From assembly GCA_016200915.1 (NCBI GenBank), contig JACQDV010000018.1:1-64000 (forward strand): a stretch of DNA of 64,000 bases, in the 5' to 3' direction. Shown here piece by piece: positions 35,708 to 44,740 of the stretch. Below the pieces are notes generated by a model, which worked only from the letters and a program-made list of their open reading frames with translations, was not told where the DNA came from and did not search any database. The translations under genes were made by a program, and so were the position numbers. Each line of letters starts with the position of its first letter. The first letter of the stretch is position 1. The stretch comes from Sphingobacteriales bacterium (GTDB lineage: Bacteria > Bacteroidota > Bacteroidia > Chitinophagales > Chitinophagaceae).

Positions 35708-36965
35708 TAACCCATTTTGGAGTGATAATTATATTACCATAATCAACGCCTTCAAATATTGAATATTCGGTACCTGAATCAACAACAAGAAAAGAGCAAA
35801 CATTTTCTATTAGCTCAACAGGGTGTCTTCCAGGTACAAAAAGAGCACAAACGAAACTATATTGATTAGGGGCTATAATATTACTTGGTATTTCTAAGGA
35901 AAAAGTAGTTCTTAGATGATTTGCTTTTGTTAGTTCATTTAGTGGTTTAATAAACGTACAAACTCTCGTACCAAATTTATCATTAATGCCGATACCTACT
36001 AAAACACTTTCACTAAATTTCCTATGATTTATTTTTATTCTCAATTTAATTTTTTCATTGAAAGCAACTTCCTCAATTAACTCACTTTTTGAATTAATTA
36101 AAGTGATTTCTTCAAAATAACAATCATCTTTTTTAGTGTCAGTATTAAAAACATATCCGTTATTTGAAACTCCATCGGATTTTAAAACATAGTGATCCAC
36201 AACTGCTGAAGCTATCCCATCTTTTACAACTGTTCCGTTTTTTAAAAGAATAGCTCTCTTACAAAGATTTACAATTGTTCCTAGCTGATGACTTACGTAA
36301 AGTACCGTTCTTCCCTCTTTCTCACTCACATCCTTCATCTTTCCAATACATTTTTTCTGGAACTCCGCATCACCAACCGCCAGCACTTCATCTACAATTA
36401 AAATTTCTGGTTCAAGATGTGCTGCCACTGCAAATGCCAAACGCACATACATTCCACTGCTGTAACGTTTAACCGGTGTATCTATATAGCGTTCTACGCC
36501 TGCAAAAGCAACGATATCATCAAACTTGCGTTTGATTTCATTCCTGGTCATTCCCAATATTGCACCGTTGAGAAAAATGTTTTCCCTTCCGCTCAGTTCA
36601 GGATGAAAGCCTGTACCTACTTCCAGCAGGCTTGCCACACGGCCTTTAATTTTAATACTGCCGGTGGTGGGTGCCGTGGTGCGGCTTAAGATTTTTAATA
36701 AAGTACTTTTACCTGCACCGTTACGGCCGATAATTCCAAGTACCTCTCCCTGCTTTACGTCAAAATTAATATCCCGCAAGGCCCACACATAATCACTGTT
36801 GCCGGTTGTGGTACGGTCATTGGTTTCACCAATTTTCAAATAAGGATCTTCTTTCCCCCTTATAGTATGCCACCAGCGGTTAATATCATGGCTCAGCGTA
36901 CCGGTACTCACCTGCCCCAGCCGGTATTGCTTGGATAAATTTTCTACTTTAATTACAGTATTCAC
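35688..36965 (-). CDS. wzt: Polysaccharide ABC transporter ATPase with carbohydrate-binding tail (Wzt)
   Basis: ATPase partner of the Wzm permease, 425 residues. Walker A GRNGAGKST at 80-88, signature YSSGM at 168-172, Walker B ILIVDEVLAVGD at 188-199 and the H-loop His226. Residues about 255-425 form a Wzt_C-type beta domain that in Wzt proteins binds the modified non-reducing end of the O-polysaccharide. The ATPase half runs at about 40-47% GC while the tail half is about 23-33%, with the change near 36300, at the domain border: a likely recombination point. Start is GTG. Confidence 0.93.
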   Translation of the reverse strand: MNTVIKVENLSKQYRLGQVSTGTLSHDINRWWHTIRGKEDPYLKIGETNDRTTTGNSDYVWALRDINFDVKQGEVLGIIGRNGAGKSTLLKILSRTTAPTTGSIKIKGRVASLLEVGTGFHPELSGRENIFLNGAILGMTRNEIKRKFDDIVAFAGVERYIDTPVKRYSSGMYVRLAFAVAAHLEPEILIVDEVLAVGDAEFQKKCIGKMKDVSEKEGRTVLYVSHQLGTIVNLCKRAILLKNGTVVKDGIASAVVDHYVLKSDGVSNNGYVFNTDTKKDDCYFEEITLINSKSELIEEVAFNEKIKLRIKINHRKFSESVLVGIGINDKFGTRVCTFIKPLNELTKANHLRTTFSLEIPSNIIAPNQYSFVCALFVPGRHPVELIENVCSFLVVDSGTEYSIFEGVDYGNIIITPKWVNDEEIF

Positions 36966-37008
36966 TTTTAGAGTTATGAGTTATAAACGATGAATGCTGA
37001 GTGAGTAA

Positions 37009-37374
37009 TCATTCCTTATTGGTCAGATTTGATTTGGTAGTGAGGATTGCACTTTTGATCATCCTGATAATTTCGTCAGCTTTGCCAGAAATTTCATGGG
37101 TTAAATGCTGCTCAAGGTAACCCGTTTCAAACAGTAGTTCCAGCCAGTAGCAAGCCTCATCACATTCCTTCTGAGCAATACTCAGTTTATGTACAAAATC
37201 CATTTTACTTTCCGCATTTTGTGCCTCCCGTATCATAGCACCAACCGATGTTCCGCTGCGAAGTAATTGTTTACTCATAACAAACTCCTTACGTTCAGTT
37301 ACCAGCAATTGATAAAGCGAGACAACCGATTTTGCAAAAGCAAAACTTTTATCCTTTAAAATACTTTTTCCCAT
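37009..37374 (-). CDS. Four-helix bundle protein, 23S rRNA intervening-sequence (S23) family
   Basis: A 121-residue helical protein: DKSFAFAKSVVSLYQLLVTERKEFVMSKQLLRSGTSVGAMIREAQNAESKMDFVHKL and the ECDEACYWLELLFETGYL block are the marks of the S23/IVS family, first found inside rRNA intervening sequences and related in fold to Avd of diversity-generating retroelements. Function is unknown; there is no rRNA or reverse transcriptase nearby. It splits wzm from wzt and is bordered by 14-bp tandem repeats (37397-37438), so it looks like a unit inserted into the operon. Confidence 0.88.
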   Translation of the reverse strand: MGKSILKDKSFAFAKSVVSLYQLLVTERKEFVMSKQLLRSGTSVGAMIREAQNAESKMDFVHKLSIAQKECDEACYWLELLFETGYLEQHLTHEISGKADEIIRMIKSAILTTKSNLTNKE

Positions 37375-37396
37375 ATCCCTGCCTGTTTAATTTAAA

Positions 37397-37438
37397 CTCA
37401 TCACTCCTCTCTCATCACTCTTCTCTCATCACTCCTCT
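37397..37438. repeat. Three tandem 14-bp repeats
   Basis: Three copies of CTCATCACTCCTCT (the second has one change) occupy 37397-37410, 37411-37424 and 37425-37438. The last copy runs into the wzm stop codon (37439-37437 complement). They lie between wzm and the S23-family gene. Confidence 0.9.
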
Positions 37439-38303
37439 ACACCGTATCCATAAAAGTCCGCTCCACCTTATTAAAATACATTGCCCCAAACAATAACACC
37501 GCTATCATAAACACAAAAGGATATAATAAAGAGGAATAAACAAAACTCCCGGTATTAAACAATGCAAACCGGAAGCCCTCCACCACAGCACTTAAAGGGT
37601 TGCGGTAAATGATCCAAGCATAACTCTTATTGGATAAAAAAGAAAGCGGGTAAACTACCGGTGTGGCATACATCAGCAGTTGTATTCCAAAAGTAATGAG
37701 TACAGAAAAATCCCGGTACTTGGTGGTAAGCGACGAAATGATGATTCCCAAACCCAAACTGATGCCCGCCATCAGCATGACTAATACCGGTAACAGTAAC
37801 CACTGGCTGCCAAAAGCAACAGGATTTTTTTTAAATACTGCATACCAGAGTACGGCAATAACGAGGATTCCAAATTGAATACCCAGGCGGGCAATATTGG
37901 AAAAAATAATACTGAGCGGCAGCACCAGCCTTGGAAAATACACCTTACCAAAAATACCGGCATTCGCCACAAAGGTGCTGGAGGTGGCCGTTAAACAGGC
38001 AGAAAAATAATTCCAGATGGTTACCCCGCTCATGTAAAACAATACCGGCGGAATACCATCAGTAGGGATATTGGCAATTTTACCAAAAATTAAAAGAAAC
38101 ATCAGGGTGGTAAGGATGGGTTGTATCACATGCCACAAAGGCCCCAGGATTGTTTGTTTGTATTGTGCTGCAAAATCTCTTTTCACAAACAACAGCATCA
38201 GGTCGCGGTAACGCCACACTTCTTTCAGGTTCAGTGAAAATAAAGAGGTCTTTGGCTTTATTTCCAGGTCCCAGGTTTCTTCTTCAGAATTATAATGATT
38301 CAT
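37437..38303 (-). CDS. wzm: Polysaccharide ABC transporter permease (Wzm)
   Basis: ABC-2 type permease of 288 residues with six membrane helices between about 65 and 283. Family blocks: WRYRDLMLLFVKRDFAAQYKQTILGPLWHVIQPILTTLMFLLIFG (the LGxLWxxxxP segment), FYMSGVTIWNYFSACL, and YATPVVYPLSF ahead of YRNPLSAVVEGFR. Together with Wzt it exports a completed lipid-linked polysaccharide. It starts 25 bp after the oxidoreductase gene. Confidence 0.93.
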   Translation of the reverse strand: MNHYNSEEETWDLEIKPKTSLFSLNLKEVWRYRDLMLLFVKRDFAAQYKQTILGPLWHVIQPILTTLMFLLIFGKIANIPTDGIPPVLFYMSGVTIWNYFSACLTATSSTFVANAGIFGKVYFPRLVLPLSIIFSNIARLGIQFGILVIAVLWYAVFKKNPVAFGSQWLLLPVLVMLMAGISLGLGIIISSLTTKYRDFSVLITFGIQLLMYATPVVYPLSFLSNKSYAWIIYRNPLSAVVEGFRFALFNTGSFVYSSLLYPFVFMIAVLLFGAMYFNKVERTFMDTV

Positions 38304-38328
38304 TTTTTTATAATACCCTGACTAAAAT

Positions 38329-39336
38329 TTATTTTGCAGCCCGGTAAATCTTCTCAATTATTTCAACCGATTTAATTCCATCTTCACCGCTAACATATTT
38401 TTCAGAGGAGCCATTTAATATGCTTACAAGATTATCGTACACTAATTCATGGTTACTCATGGAGCCTTCATAAAATCCATACTGGTTAGCGCCTTTACCT
38501 TCTTTCAATTGAGGAATATTGTTTTTTTCCCGGCACAGGTATTCGAGTTTATTTAAATACTGTCCGCCAATCTTCACTGTTCCCTTTTCGCCAAATATGG
38601 TGATGGAACCTTCCATATTTTTTTTATAACTGTTGATGGAATAATTAACTGATCCCGTTACACCTGAGTTCATTTGTAAAATGGCGGAGCCGGTATCTTC
38701 CAGTTCACTTACTTTTTTATGGGCTGCATTTTGATGAAAAGCTTTTACCATTTTTACTTCTCCAAAGAACCAGTAGATCAAATCAATAAAATGACTGAAC
38801 TGTGTAAACAACACACCGCCATCTAATTTTTTTGTACCTCTCCAGGAAGATGTTTGGTAATACTTCATATCCCTGTTCCAGAAACAATTTACTTGGAAGC
38901 TGAATACCTTACCTAATTGCTTTTTATGTAACAAGTCCTGTACAAATGCAACCGGCGGATTAAACCTGTTTTGCTTAACTACAAAAAGTTTCCGTTTGTA
39001 TTTAATAGCTGCACTGATCATTTTACGGGCAGAAGCCGCTGTAATGGCCATTGGCTTTTCACATAACACATGGCAACCTTTTGAGAGAGCGGCAACTGCA
39101 TGTTGCGAATGTAATCCGTTGGGTGTACAAATAACTGCCACATCAATATCTGTCTCTTTGTTCAGCAAACTATTTATATCCGTATAGAAATTAGTGTTGT
39201 ATTGCTTAGCAAATGCTGTTGCTTTTTTTATATCAGTATCGCAAACCGATTTTAATACCCCAATTGAAGAAATAATGGCAGCATGCCTTTTTCCGATAGC
39301 CCCACAACCAATGAGCGCAAAATTTAATGGCTTCAA
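38329..39336 (-). CDS. Gfo/Idh/MocA family oxidoreductase
   Basis: NAD(P)-dependent sugar oxidoreductase of 335 residues: Rossmann motif ALIGCGAIGKRHA (7-19), the conserved CEKPMAI (about 91-97) with the catalytic-type Lys, and the beta-sheet C-terminal domain with FTQFSHFIDLIYWFFGEV (His and Asp of the active site). WbpB/WlbA and BplA-like members oxidise the C3 of UDP-HexNAcA. Such a step is plausible here but no partner aminotransferase is in the window. Start is a TTG 4 bp after the GT4 gene. Confidence 0.85.
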   Translation of the reverse strand: MKPLNFALIGCGAIGKRHAAIISSIGVLKSVCDTDIKKATAFAKQYNTNFYTDINSLLNKETDIDVAVICTPNGLHSQHAVAALSKGCHVLCEKPMAITAASARKMISAAIKYKRKLFVVKQNRFNPPVAFVQDLLHKKQLGKVFSFQVNCFWNRDMKYYQTSSWRGTKKLDGGVLFTQFSHFIDLIYWFFGEVKMVKAFHQNAAHKKVSELEDTGSAILQMNSGVTGSVNYSINSYKKNMEGSITIFGEKGTVKIGGQYLNKLEYLCREKNNIPQLKEGKGANQYGFYEGSMSNHELVYDNLVSILNGSSEKYVSGEDGIKSVEIIEKIYRAAK

Positions 39337-39340
39337 AATA

Positions 39341-40465
39341 TCAATTGTTTATAGCGAGGTAACTGGCCAGCCTGCTTTTAAATTTCTCAAAACCAAAGTT
39401 GCTGATCACTTCCTGCTGAACGGCCTGATGTTGATTAGCTGAAAACGCTGTTTCCTGTTTTTTTAAAGCCTCCACTACGGCACTGGCAATTTCTTCAATA
39501 CTATCCGGATTTACCAGGGTTCCTAACCGGCCATTCACCAGCGCATCAACAGTACCATCTCTATTACCACCAATAACGGCCACACCACAGGTAAGCGCTT
39601 CAATAAATACAATACCAAAGCCTTCTTTACTGCTGGGCATTACAAACACATCACTTAACAGAAAGTGGTCTGTCAACTCCTCATCAGGCACATATCCCGT
39701 AAGCACTACATTATCTTTTAACTGATATTGCTCAAGTAATCCTTTAATCTTATTTACTTCCTTTTCATCTCCGTTTCCTGCAATGATATAGCGGACGGAT
39801 GGGTATATTTTTTTAATGAACGGCAATGCTGCAATTACCTTATCATAACCTTTATAATTCTCTGCATGATTTAACCGGGTTACGGTTAACAGCACTTTTT
39901 CACCCGTAATTATATTATACCTTTCCTGCAAATAAGAAGGCTTTGAAAAATTTTGCGGAAGTGTAAAAAAAGGATCAATTGTATTGTAAAATATTTTTGT
40001 TTTTTCAGCCGGCTGATGCTGCAGGCGTATAACATTTTGCCTGGTAAACTCACTCACGGTCCATATTTCATCACTTTTATCAAGCGCCTTTTTTTTAATG
40101 CCGCTTACAGGCTCCATTACTTCTATTCCGTGCAGGATCAAAATGATTTTTTTTGACGGGAACAGCCTCTTAACCCACACCAGTAAGAGAGCCATATTAA
40201 TATGGCCAACGATTATTTCGTTATAGCTCCTGCTTTTCCACAGTTCATTTAAAATAAACCACCAGCGATTGCCTTTATATGATCTGAAATTATTTTGGCT
40301 GACATATTCCTCATCAGGCTTATCATCATACACACTGCTAACCGTAATGCTGGCTTTGCCGGCAGCAGAAAAATCGTTCAGCGCTTTTGAAAAACTGCGG
40401 TTAAATTTTTCTATTCCGCCTGTTTTAGAAAATGCAGTCAGTGTTAAAAATAATATACGACGCAT
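39341..40465 (-). CDS. Glycosyltransferase family 4
   Basis: GT4 transferase of 374 residues: LFLTLTAFSKTGGIEKFNRSFSKAL (GGIEK loop near 17), LILHGIEVMEPVS, donor domain KVLLTVTRLNHAENYKGYDKVI (about 190) and PSSKEGFGIVFIEALTCGVAVIGGNRDGTVDAL with a complete E-x7-E motif near residue 280. Its ATG is adjacent to the asnB stop codon with no spacer. Confidence 0.9.
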   Translation of the reverse strand: MRRILFLTLTAFSKTGGIEKFNRSFSKALNDFSAAGKASITVSSVYDDKPDEEYVSQNNFRSYKGNRWWFILNELWKSRSYNEIIVGHINMALLLVWVKRLFPSKKIILILHGIEVMEPVSGIKKKALDKSDEIWTVSEFTRQNVIRLQHQPAEKTKIFYNTIDPFFTLPQNFSKPSYLQERYNIITGEKVLLTVTRLNHAENYKGYDKVIAALPFIKKIYPSVRYIIAGNGDEKEVNKIKGLLEQYQLKDNVVLTGYVPDEELTDHFLLSDVFVMPSSKEGFGIVFIEALTCGVAVIGGNRDGTVDALVNGRLGTLVNPDSIEEIASAVVEALKKQETAFSANQHQAVQQEVISNFGFEKFKSRLASYLAINN

Positions 40466-42253
40466 CTATTGTAAACTAATCCCTGTTTTCCCAAAGCGGT
40501 TCATCAGTATTACTGACCAGTAACGACTCCAGGAAAGTTTGTTGGCATTAAAGTCTTTGTAAAGTCTTTCTTCTGTTTTGCCGGAGGGTTTAATAATTTC
40601 TGCGTCTTTAAACCAGTTTGCAAACGGAAAAGTAAATCCCTGTTTTTTGCGGTTCCATATTTCCTCCGGCAATTCATCTTTGAATGCTTCAATCAGCAAA
40701 TATTTTGGTGATTGAAATTTTACAGCAGTATGCACCTGTGCCGCGGCATTCATTAAAAATTTATCCAAAAAAGGAACCCGTATTTCCAACGCATGCCACA
40801 TACTCATAAAATCGGTATCCTTCAGCAACTGGTTTTGCATATATAAAGATGTTTCCAGGCTCGATACCCTGTTGCCGTCCCGTAATGGTTGTTCAGCATA
40901 ATAATCTTCGAGGCCGTTTAAAGAATTCACTACTTCTTTTTCTGAACAATTAAGTACCCGGGCAATTGATTGTGGTACAAACAAACCACGATAGGTAAGG
41001 TATTCGCCGATATTATTTTTTATGGCAGCATAACCCAGTTTCTTAAGCCGGTAATTCCCTGTGTGCTTAAATGTATTTAACAATACACCGGGAACCCTGC
41101 GTAAAAGGGAATATTTTTTTGACAATTGAAAGGAAGGATACCCGCCAAAAAGTTCATCAGCACCTAACCCGGATAACACCGCTTTCAAACCATATTCATT
41201 AGCACACCGGGAAATAAAATAACTGTTGATACCATCTACCGTAGGCTGATCCATTGCCTTCATTACATCGGGCAGTGAATTGGAGAAGAGGTGTTTTGTT
41301 ATTTTGAATGACTGGTGGTGTGCTTTTGTTTTTTGAATAATGATGTTCTGATATTTTTCTTCAGAAAACTCCTGTTCATCAAAAACAATCGACAGTGTAT
41401 GCAGGTTGCTTCCGTGAAATTTCTTTGCTATTAAAGTGAGTAAACTTGAATCAATACCACCACTCAGGAATAATCCAATTGGCGCATCGGAGATCAAATG
41501 GCGTTTTACTGCTTCTTCCAGCTTAGTCCGCACCAGCATCACCGCATCCTGCCTTATCCTTATGTCTTCTGTATAGTTTAATTTATAAAAGCAAATTTCT
41601 TTTTTTTCAAGAGAAGGAATATTAATTACTACGGCTGTTCCTTTTTTTACAGGAATTACATTTTTAATGGTGGTTACCGGCTCTGGTAAACTTCCAAACG
41701 AAAGGAAATAGGTTTTCCATATTTCGTTTTCTTCAAAATCATGTTCAGCCTTATAAAAAGATTTTATTTCTGAAGCAAAATATAAACATTTACCGGAGAG
41801 GTAATAGTATAAAGGTTTAATGCCTGCATGATCTCTTGCCAGTATCAATTGATTGTTCCGTTTGTCCCACAAAGCAAGTGCAAACATTCCATCAAAATAT
41901 TCAAAACATTGAACACCCCATTGCTGATACGCTTTTAAAATTACTTCTGTATCTGATGCCGTGGAAAATTTATACCCAAAATTCTGAAGAATGGATTTCA
42001 GCTCACGATAATTGTAAATCTCCCCGTTAAAAACAATCTGTAACTGATCATTGAAATCAGCCATGGGCTGGTGACCACCCGGACTTAAATCAATTAATGC
42101 CAGCCGGCGATGACCTAAAGCCAGTTTAAAATCCTGATCAAGATAAATTCCTTCATCATCGGGACCGCCATGTTTCATAGCATCCCGCATGTTTATAATT
42201 TCTTCCCTGAGGTTTTGGGAAGAAGGATTAAATATTCCTGTTATCCTGCACAT
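40466..42253 (-). CDS. asnB: Asparagine synthase-type glutamine amidotransferase
   Basis: A 595-residue AsnB-family enzyme. The N-terminal Ntn glutaminase has the catalytic Cys2 (MCRITGIF), RGPDDEG replaced by GGPDDEG, and GHRRLALIDLSPGGHQPM; the synthetase half has the pyrophosphate loop LFLSGGIDSSLL near residue 262 and SGLGADELFGGYPSF. Copies inside polysaccharide loci (WbpS and exosortase-cluster relatives) are thought to amidate sugar acids or amino-acid substituents rather than make free asparagine. It follows wzc by 22 bp. Confidence 0.88.
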   Translation of the reverse strand: MCRITGIFNPSSQNLREEIINMRDAMKHGGPDDEGIYLDQDFKLALGHRRLALIDLSPGGHQPMADFNDQLQIVFNGEIYNYRELKSILQNFGYKFSTASDTEVILKAYQQWGVQCFEYFDGMFALALWDKRNNQLILARDHAGIKPLYYYLSGKCLYFASEIKSFYKAEHDFEENEIWKTYFLSFGSLPEPVTTIKNVIPVKKGTAVVINIPSLEKKEICFYKLNYTEDIRIRQDAVMLVRTKLEEAVKRHLISDAPIGLFLSGGIDSSLLTLIAKKFHGSNLHTLSIVFDEQEFSEEKYQNIIIQKTKAHHQSFKITKHLFSNSLPDVMKAMDQPTVDGINSYFISRCANEYGLKAVLSGLGADELFGGYPSFQLSKKYSLLRRVPGVLLNTFKHTGNYRLKKLGYAAIKNNIGEYLTYRGLFVPQSIARVLNCSEKEVVNSLNGLEDYYAEQPLRDGNRVSSLETSLYMQNQLLKDTDFMSMWHALEIRVPFLDKFLMNAAAQVHTAVKFQSPKYLLIEAFKDELPEEIWNRKKQGFTFPFANWFKDAEIIKPSGKTEERLYKDFNANKLSWSRYWSVILMNRFGKTGISLQ

Positions 42254-42275
42254 GGGGTTGGAATAATGCTTACCA

Positions 42276-44693
42276 TTATCTGAATAAATCCGTCATATTC
42301 TCCCACAACTTACGGTACCATGGCAAATTCTCTTCGGTAAGATACCCTAACCCATAACCATAACCATAGCCATAGCCATAACCATAGCCATAACCGTAAT
42401 AACCATTGGCTCCCTTAAACTTAACATCATTGATCACCAGGTTCAGCCGGGGCATTTTATTTTGCGTGTACAGTTCTTCTATAGCTCCTAACTGCCGCTT
42501 AAAAGTATAACGCTGACGGATTACATACAAGGCACAATCAGCATAACGGCCCAGTACCAAAGCATCACTTACCAAACCTACCGGGGCAGTATCAATGACA
42601 ATACATTCATATTTTTCCCGCAGATAGTTAAACAAATCATTCATCCTGGAATGTAACAAAATCTCAGCAGGATTGGGTGGGGTGGGTCCGCAGGAAATAA
42701 CGTCCAGGTTTTCTACATTGCTGATGGGAATGGCCAACTCTTCCAAAGAAGCATTACCTACCAAAAAATTAGTCAAACCAATTTTACGGTTCAGTTTCAA
42801 CGTTGACACAATCTTAGGTTTGCGAAGGTCAAACTCCAGCAAAACAGTTTTTTTACCACTCAAAGCCATCACGGCTGCTATATTGGTGCTGATAAAAGAT
42901 TTACCCTCTCCGCTCACCGAAGAAGTTACCAGGATAGACGGGCATTTGATTCCGGCAAGTGTATGGGACAGGTTAGTACGGATAACCCGGAACTGTTCGG
43001 CCACCATATTGCGTTTACGCTTGGTGATAATAACTGAGCTGGGATCATCATTATGTCCTACTTCTCCAATAATGGGGGTATTAAGTACTTTAATAATGTC
43101 TTTTCGGGTGGTGATTTTGTCGTTCAACAAATCAATGCCATAGATAATCAATACCGGAAATATCAATCCCAGTAAAATAGCAATGCGGTAAACATTCGAC
43201 CGGTTAGGGCTGATAGGAACACTAGAGCTAACTGCATTATCTATAAGACGGGTATTGGATACTGTGGATGCCAGTGAGATGGCGGACTCTTCCCTTTTTT
43301 TTCGAAGATATAACACCAGTTCCTCTTTTACCCCTCTTTGTCGTTCTATTTCTCTTAAGGCCCTTTCTTTTTTGGGGAGGGATTGAAGTTCGGAAATGTA
43401 TTTAGTATTGCTTTTTTCAATACTATTTAAACTCAATCGAAACGATTCCCTCACATTCTTTAAATCTTCAAGCATTTTTATTCTCATTGCCTCAATTTGC
43501 GATTCCAAATCGGCAATAGCGGCACTACTTTCTGGTACATAATTCTGTAAAAAACGATTTCTTTTTAGTACCAGTTCATTAAACCCGCCAATCAACCCAC
43601 TCAAAACCTGGTCCTCAATCCCCAGGTTGGTAGGTACCAGGTTAAACTGATTTGTCCGGTTTCGGATATAAGTATCTAATAGATTCAGCAACTCAATTTT
43701 CAGCTGAACCCCGGATATTTGGCTCTCGTAATCATTATCCGAACTGGCAGTGGATTTGCTGAGACCGCCACCGGTATTGCCAGAGCTTATAGTTACTAAA
43801 AACTTATCTTCCGATTTGAAGTTCTCTAATTTTCGTTCTACACTATCCAATTCACCGGCTATCAGGTTGAGGCGTTCGTCGATAAAGCTGATGGTGCTTT
43901 TCCCTGTCCGGTTTTTATCTTCCACATTTACATAATCATACTCCTTAATTAACCTGTTGATGATATCAATACCCTTGGCGTTGTTTGGGGTGGAATAATT
44001 CACTTCCAGTATAGTAGCGCCGCCAGGTTGAACCCGAACATTTAAATTAGCAACTAAATCTGAGGCCACTTGATCAGAAGGCGACCAGCTAACAATATAT
44101 TCCATATTCATTACCGGCACCAGGTCTCTCCTGGGAACCAGCTTGAACTCGCCGGCTGGTGACCGAAAAACCTGGTTCAGGAAATAGGATCGGTCACCAT
44201 TAACCTTAAACTGGTTTTCACTCAAAAAACGAAAGGTATATTTGATGCTGGCACTGCTGTCAGCAATAGAAAGTGGCACAAAAACAAAGGGCGCCTGGTT
44301 ATAGATTTCACTGGTCTTGATCTTACCTTTGGTAAAATAGGTGGTATTTAATCCAAGTGAATCCACCACCCTTCGCATCAGCTTTCTCGACTTCATGATT
44401 TCTATTTCATTCTGCAGGTTTACCGCTTTTTTAAAGACCATAACTTTTTCCAGCGCCTCATCATTGGAATTACTGTTTTCATTTTTAATGATGATTTTGG
44501 AAGACACATTGTAAACCGGAACCTTATAGCGCAGGTAAACCCATGCTCCCAGTAAAGTTAAACCCAGTGAAAACAAAAACAACGGGAGATAATACAGGTA
44601 TTTGAATAAAAGCTCCTGCGCATTAAGTGGCCGGGAACTTTTTTCCAGGATTTCCATTAGTTCCTGCGAATGCTTGGTAACACCATTACTCAT
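42276..44693 (-). CDS. wzc: Wzc-like polysaccharide co-polymerase and tyrosine autokinase
   Basis: An 805-residue inner-membrane protein. Membrane helices at about 36-56 and 502-521 frame a periplasmic Wzz/GNVR region with coiled coil (about 265-470). The cytosolic BY-kinase has Walker A SVSGEGKS (592-599), Walker A' VLLEFDLRKP (617-626) and Walker B IVIDTAP (698-704). The tail at 765-784 holds ten tyrosines in a Tyr-Gly alternation, encoded by a hexanucleotide repeat. Trans-phosphorylation of that tail controls polymer length and export; the PHP phosphatase at 8971-9708 should reverse it. 47 bp separate it from wza. Confidence 0.94.
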   Translation of the reverse strand: MSNGVTKHSQELMEILEKSSRPLNAQELLFKYLYYLPLFLFSLGLTLLGAWVYLRYKVPVYNVSSKIIIKNENSNSNDEALEKVMVFKKAVNLQNEIEIMKSRKLMRRVVDSLGLNTTYFTKGKIKTSEIYNQAPFVFVPLSIADSSASIKYTFRFLSENQFKVNGDRSYFLNQVFRSPAGEFKLVPRRDLVPVMNMEYIVSWSPSDQVASDLVANLNVRVQPGGATILEVNYSTPNNAKGIDIINRLIKEYDYVNVEDKNRTGKSTISFIDERLNLIAGELDSVERKLENFKSEDKFLVTISSGNTGGGLSKSTASSDNDYESQISGVQLKIELLNLLDTYIRNRTNQFNLVPTNLGIEDQVLSGLIGGFNELVLKRNRFLQNYVPESSAAIADLESQIEAMRIKMLEDLKNVRESFRLSLNSIEKSNTKYISELQSLPKKERALREIERQRGVKEELVLYLRKKREESAISLASTVSNTRLIDNAVSSSVPISPNRSNVYRIAILLGLIFPVLIIYGIDLLNDKITTRKDIIKVLNTPIIGEVGHNDDPSSVIITKRKRNMVAEQFRVIRTNLSHTLAGIKCPSILVTSSVSGEGKSFISTNIAAVMALSGKKTVLLEFDLRKPKIVSTLKLNRKIGLTNFLVGNASLEELAIPISNVENLDVISCGPTPPNPAEILLHSRMNDLFNYLREKYECIVIDTAPVGLVSDALVLGRYADCALYVIRQRYTFKRQLGAIEELYTQNKMPRLNLVINDVKFKGANGYYGYGYGYGYGYGYGYGLGYLTEENLPWYRKLWENMTDLFR
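42351..42404. repeat. Hexanucleotide microsatellite coding the Tyr-Gly tail of Wzc
   Basis: A run of CCATAA / CCATAG hexamers (plus-strand reading), each coding Tyr-Gly on the minus strand. Near-identical units allow gain or loss of Tyr-Gly pairs by slippage without frameshift. Confidence 0.9.
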
Positions 44694-44740
44694 TAAAAAA
44701 AGTTGAAAGGATAAATTATTTAAATAGATTGATCGGCAAA

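Noticed and set aside
37009-37374. Avd-like gene hinting at a diversity-generating retroelement
   Set aside because: No reverse transcriptase and no template/variable repeat pair was seen nearby; the sequence fits the S23/IVS family.
42351-42404. Short regular repeats that might suggest a CRISPR array
   Set aside because: The units are contiguous hexamers coding Tyr-Gly in the wzc frame, with no spacers.
42673-43143. 156-codon plus-strand frame opposite wzc
   Set aside because: Shadow of the kinase domain; composition follows the complementary codons.
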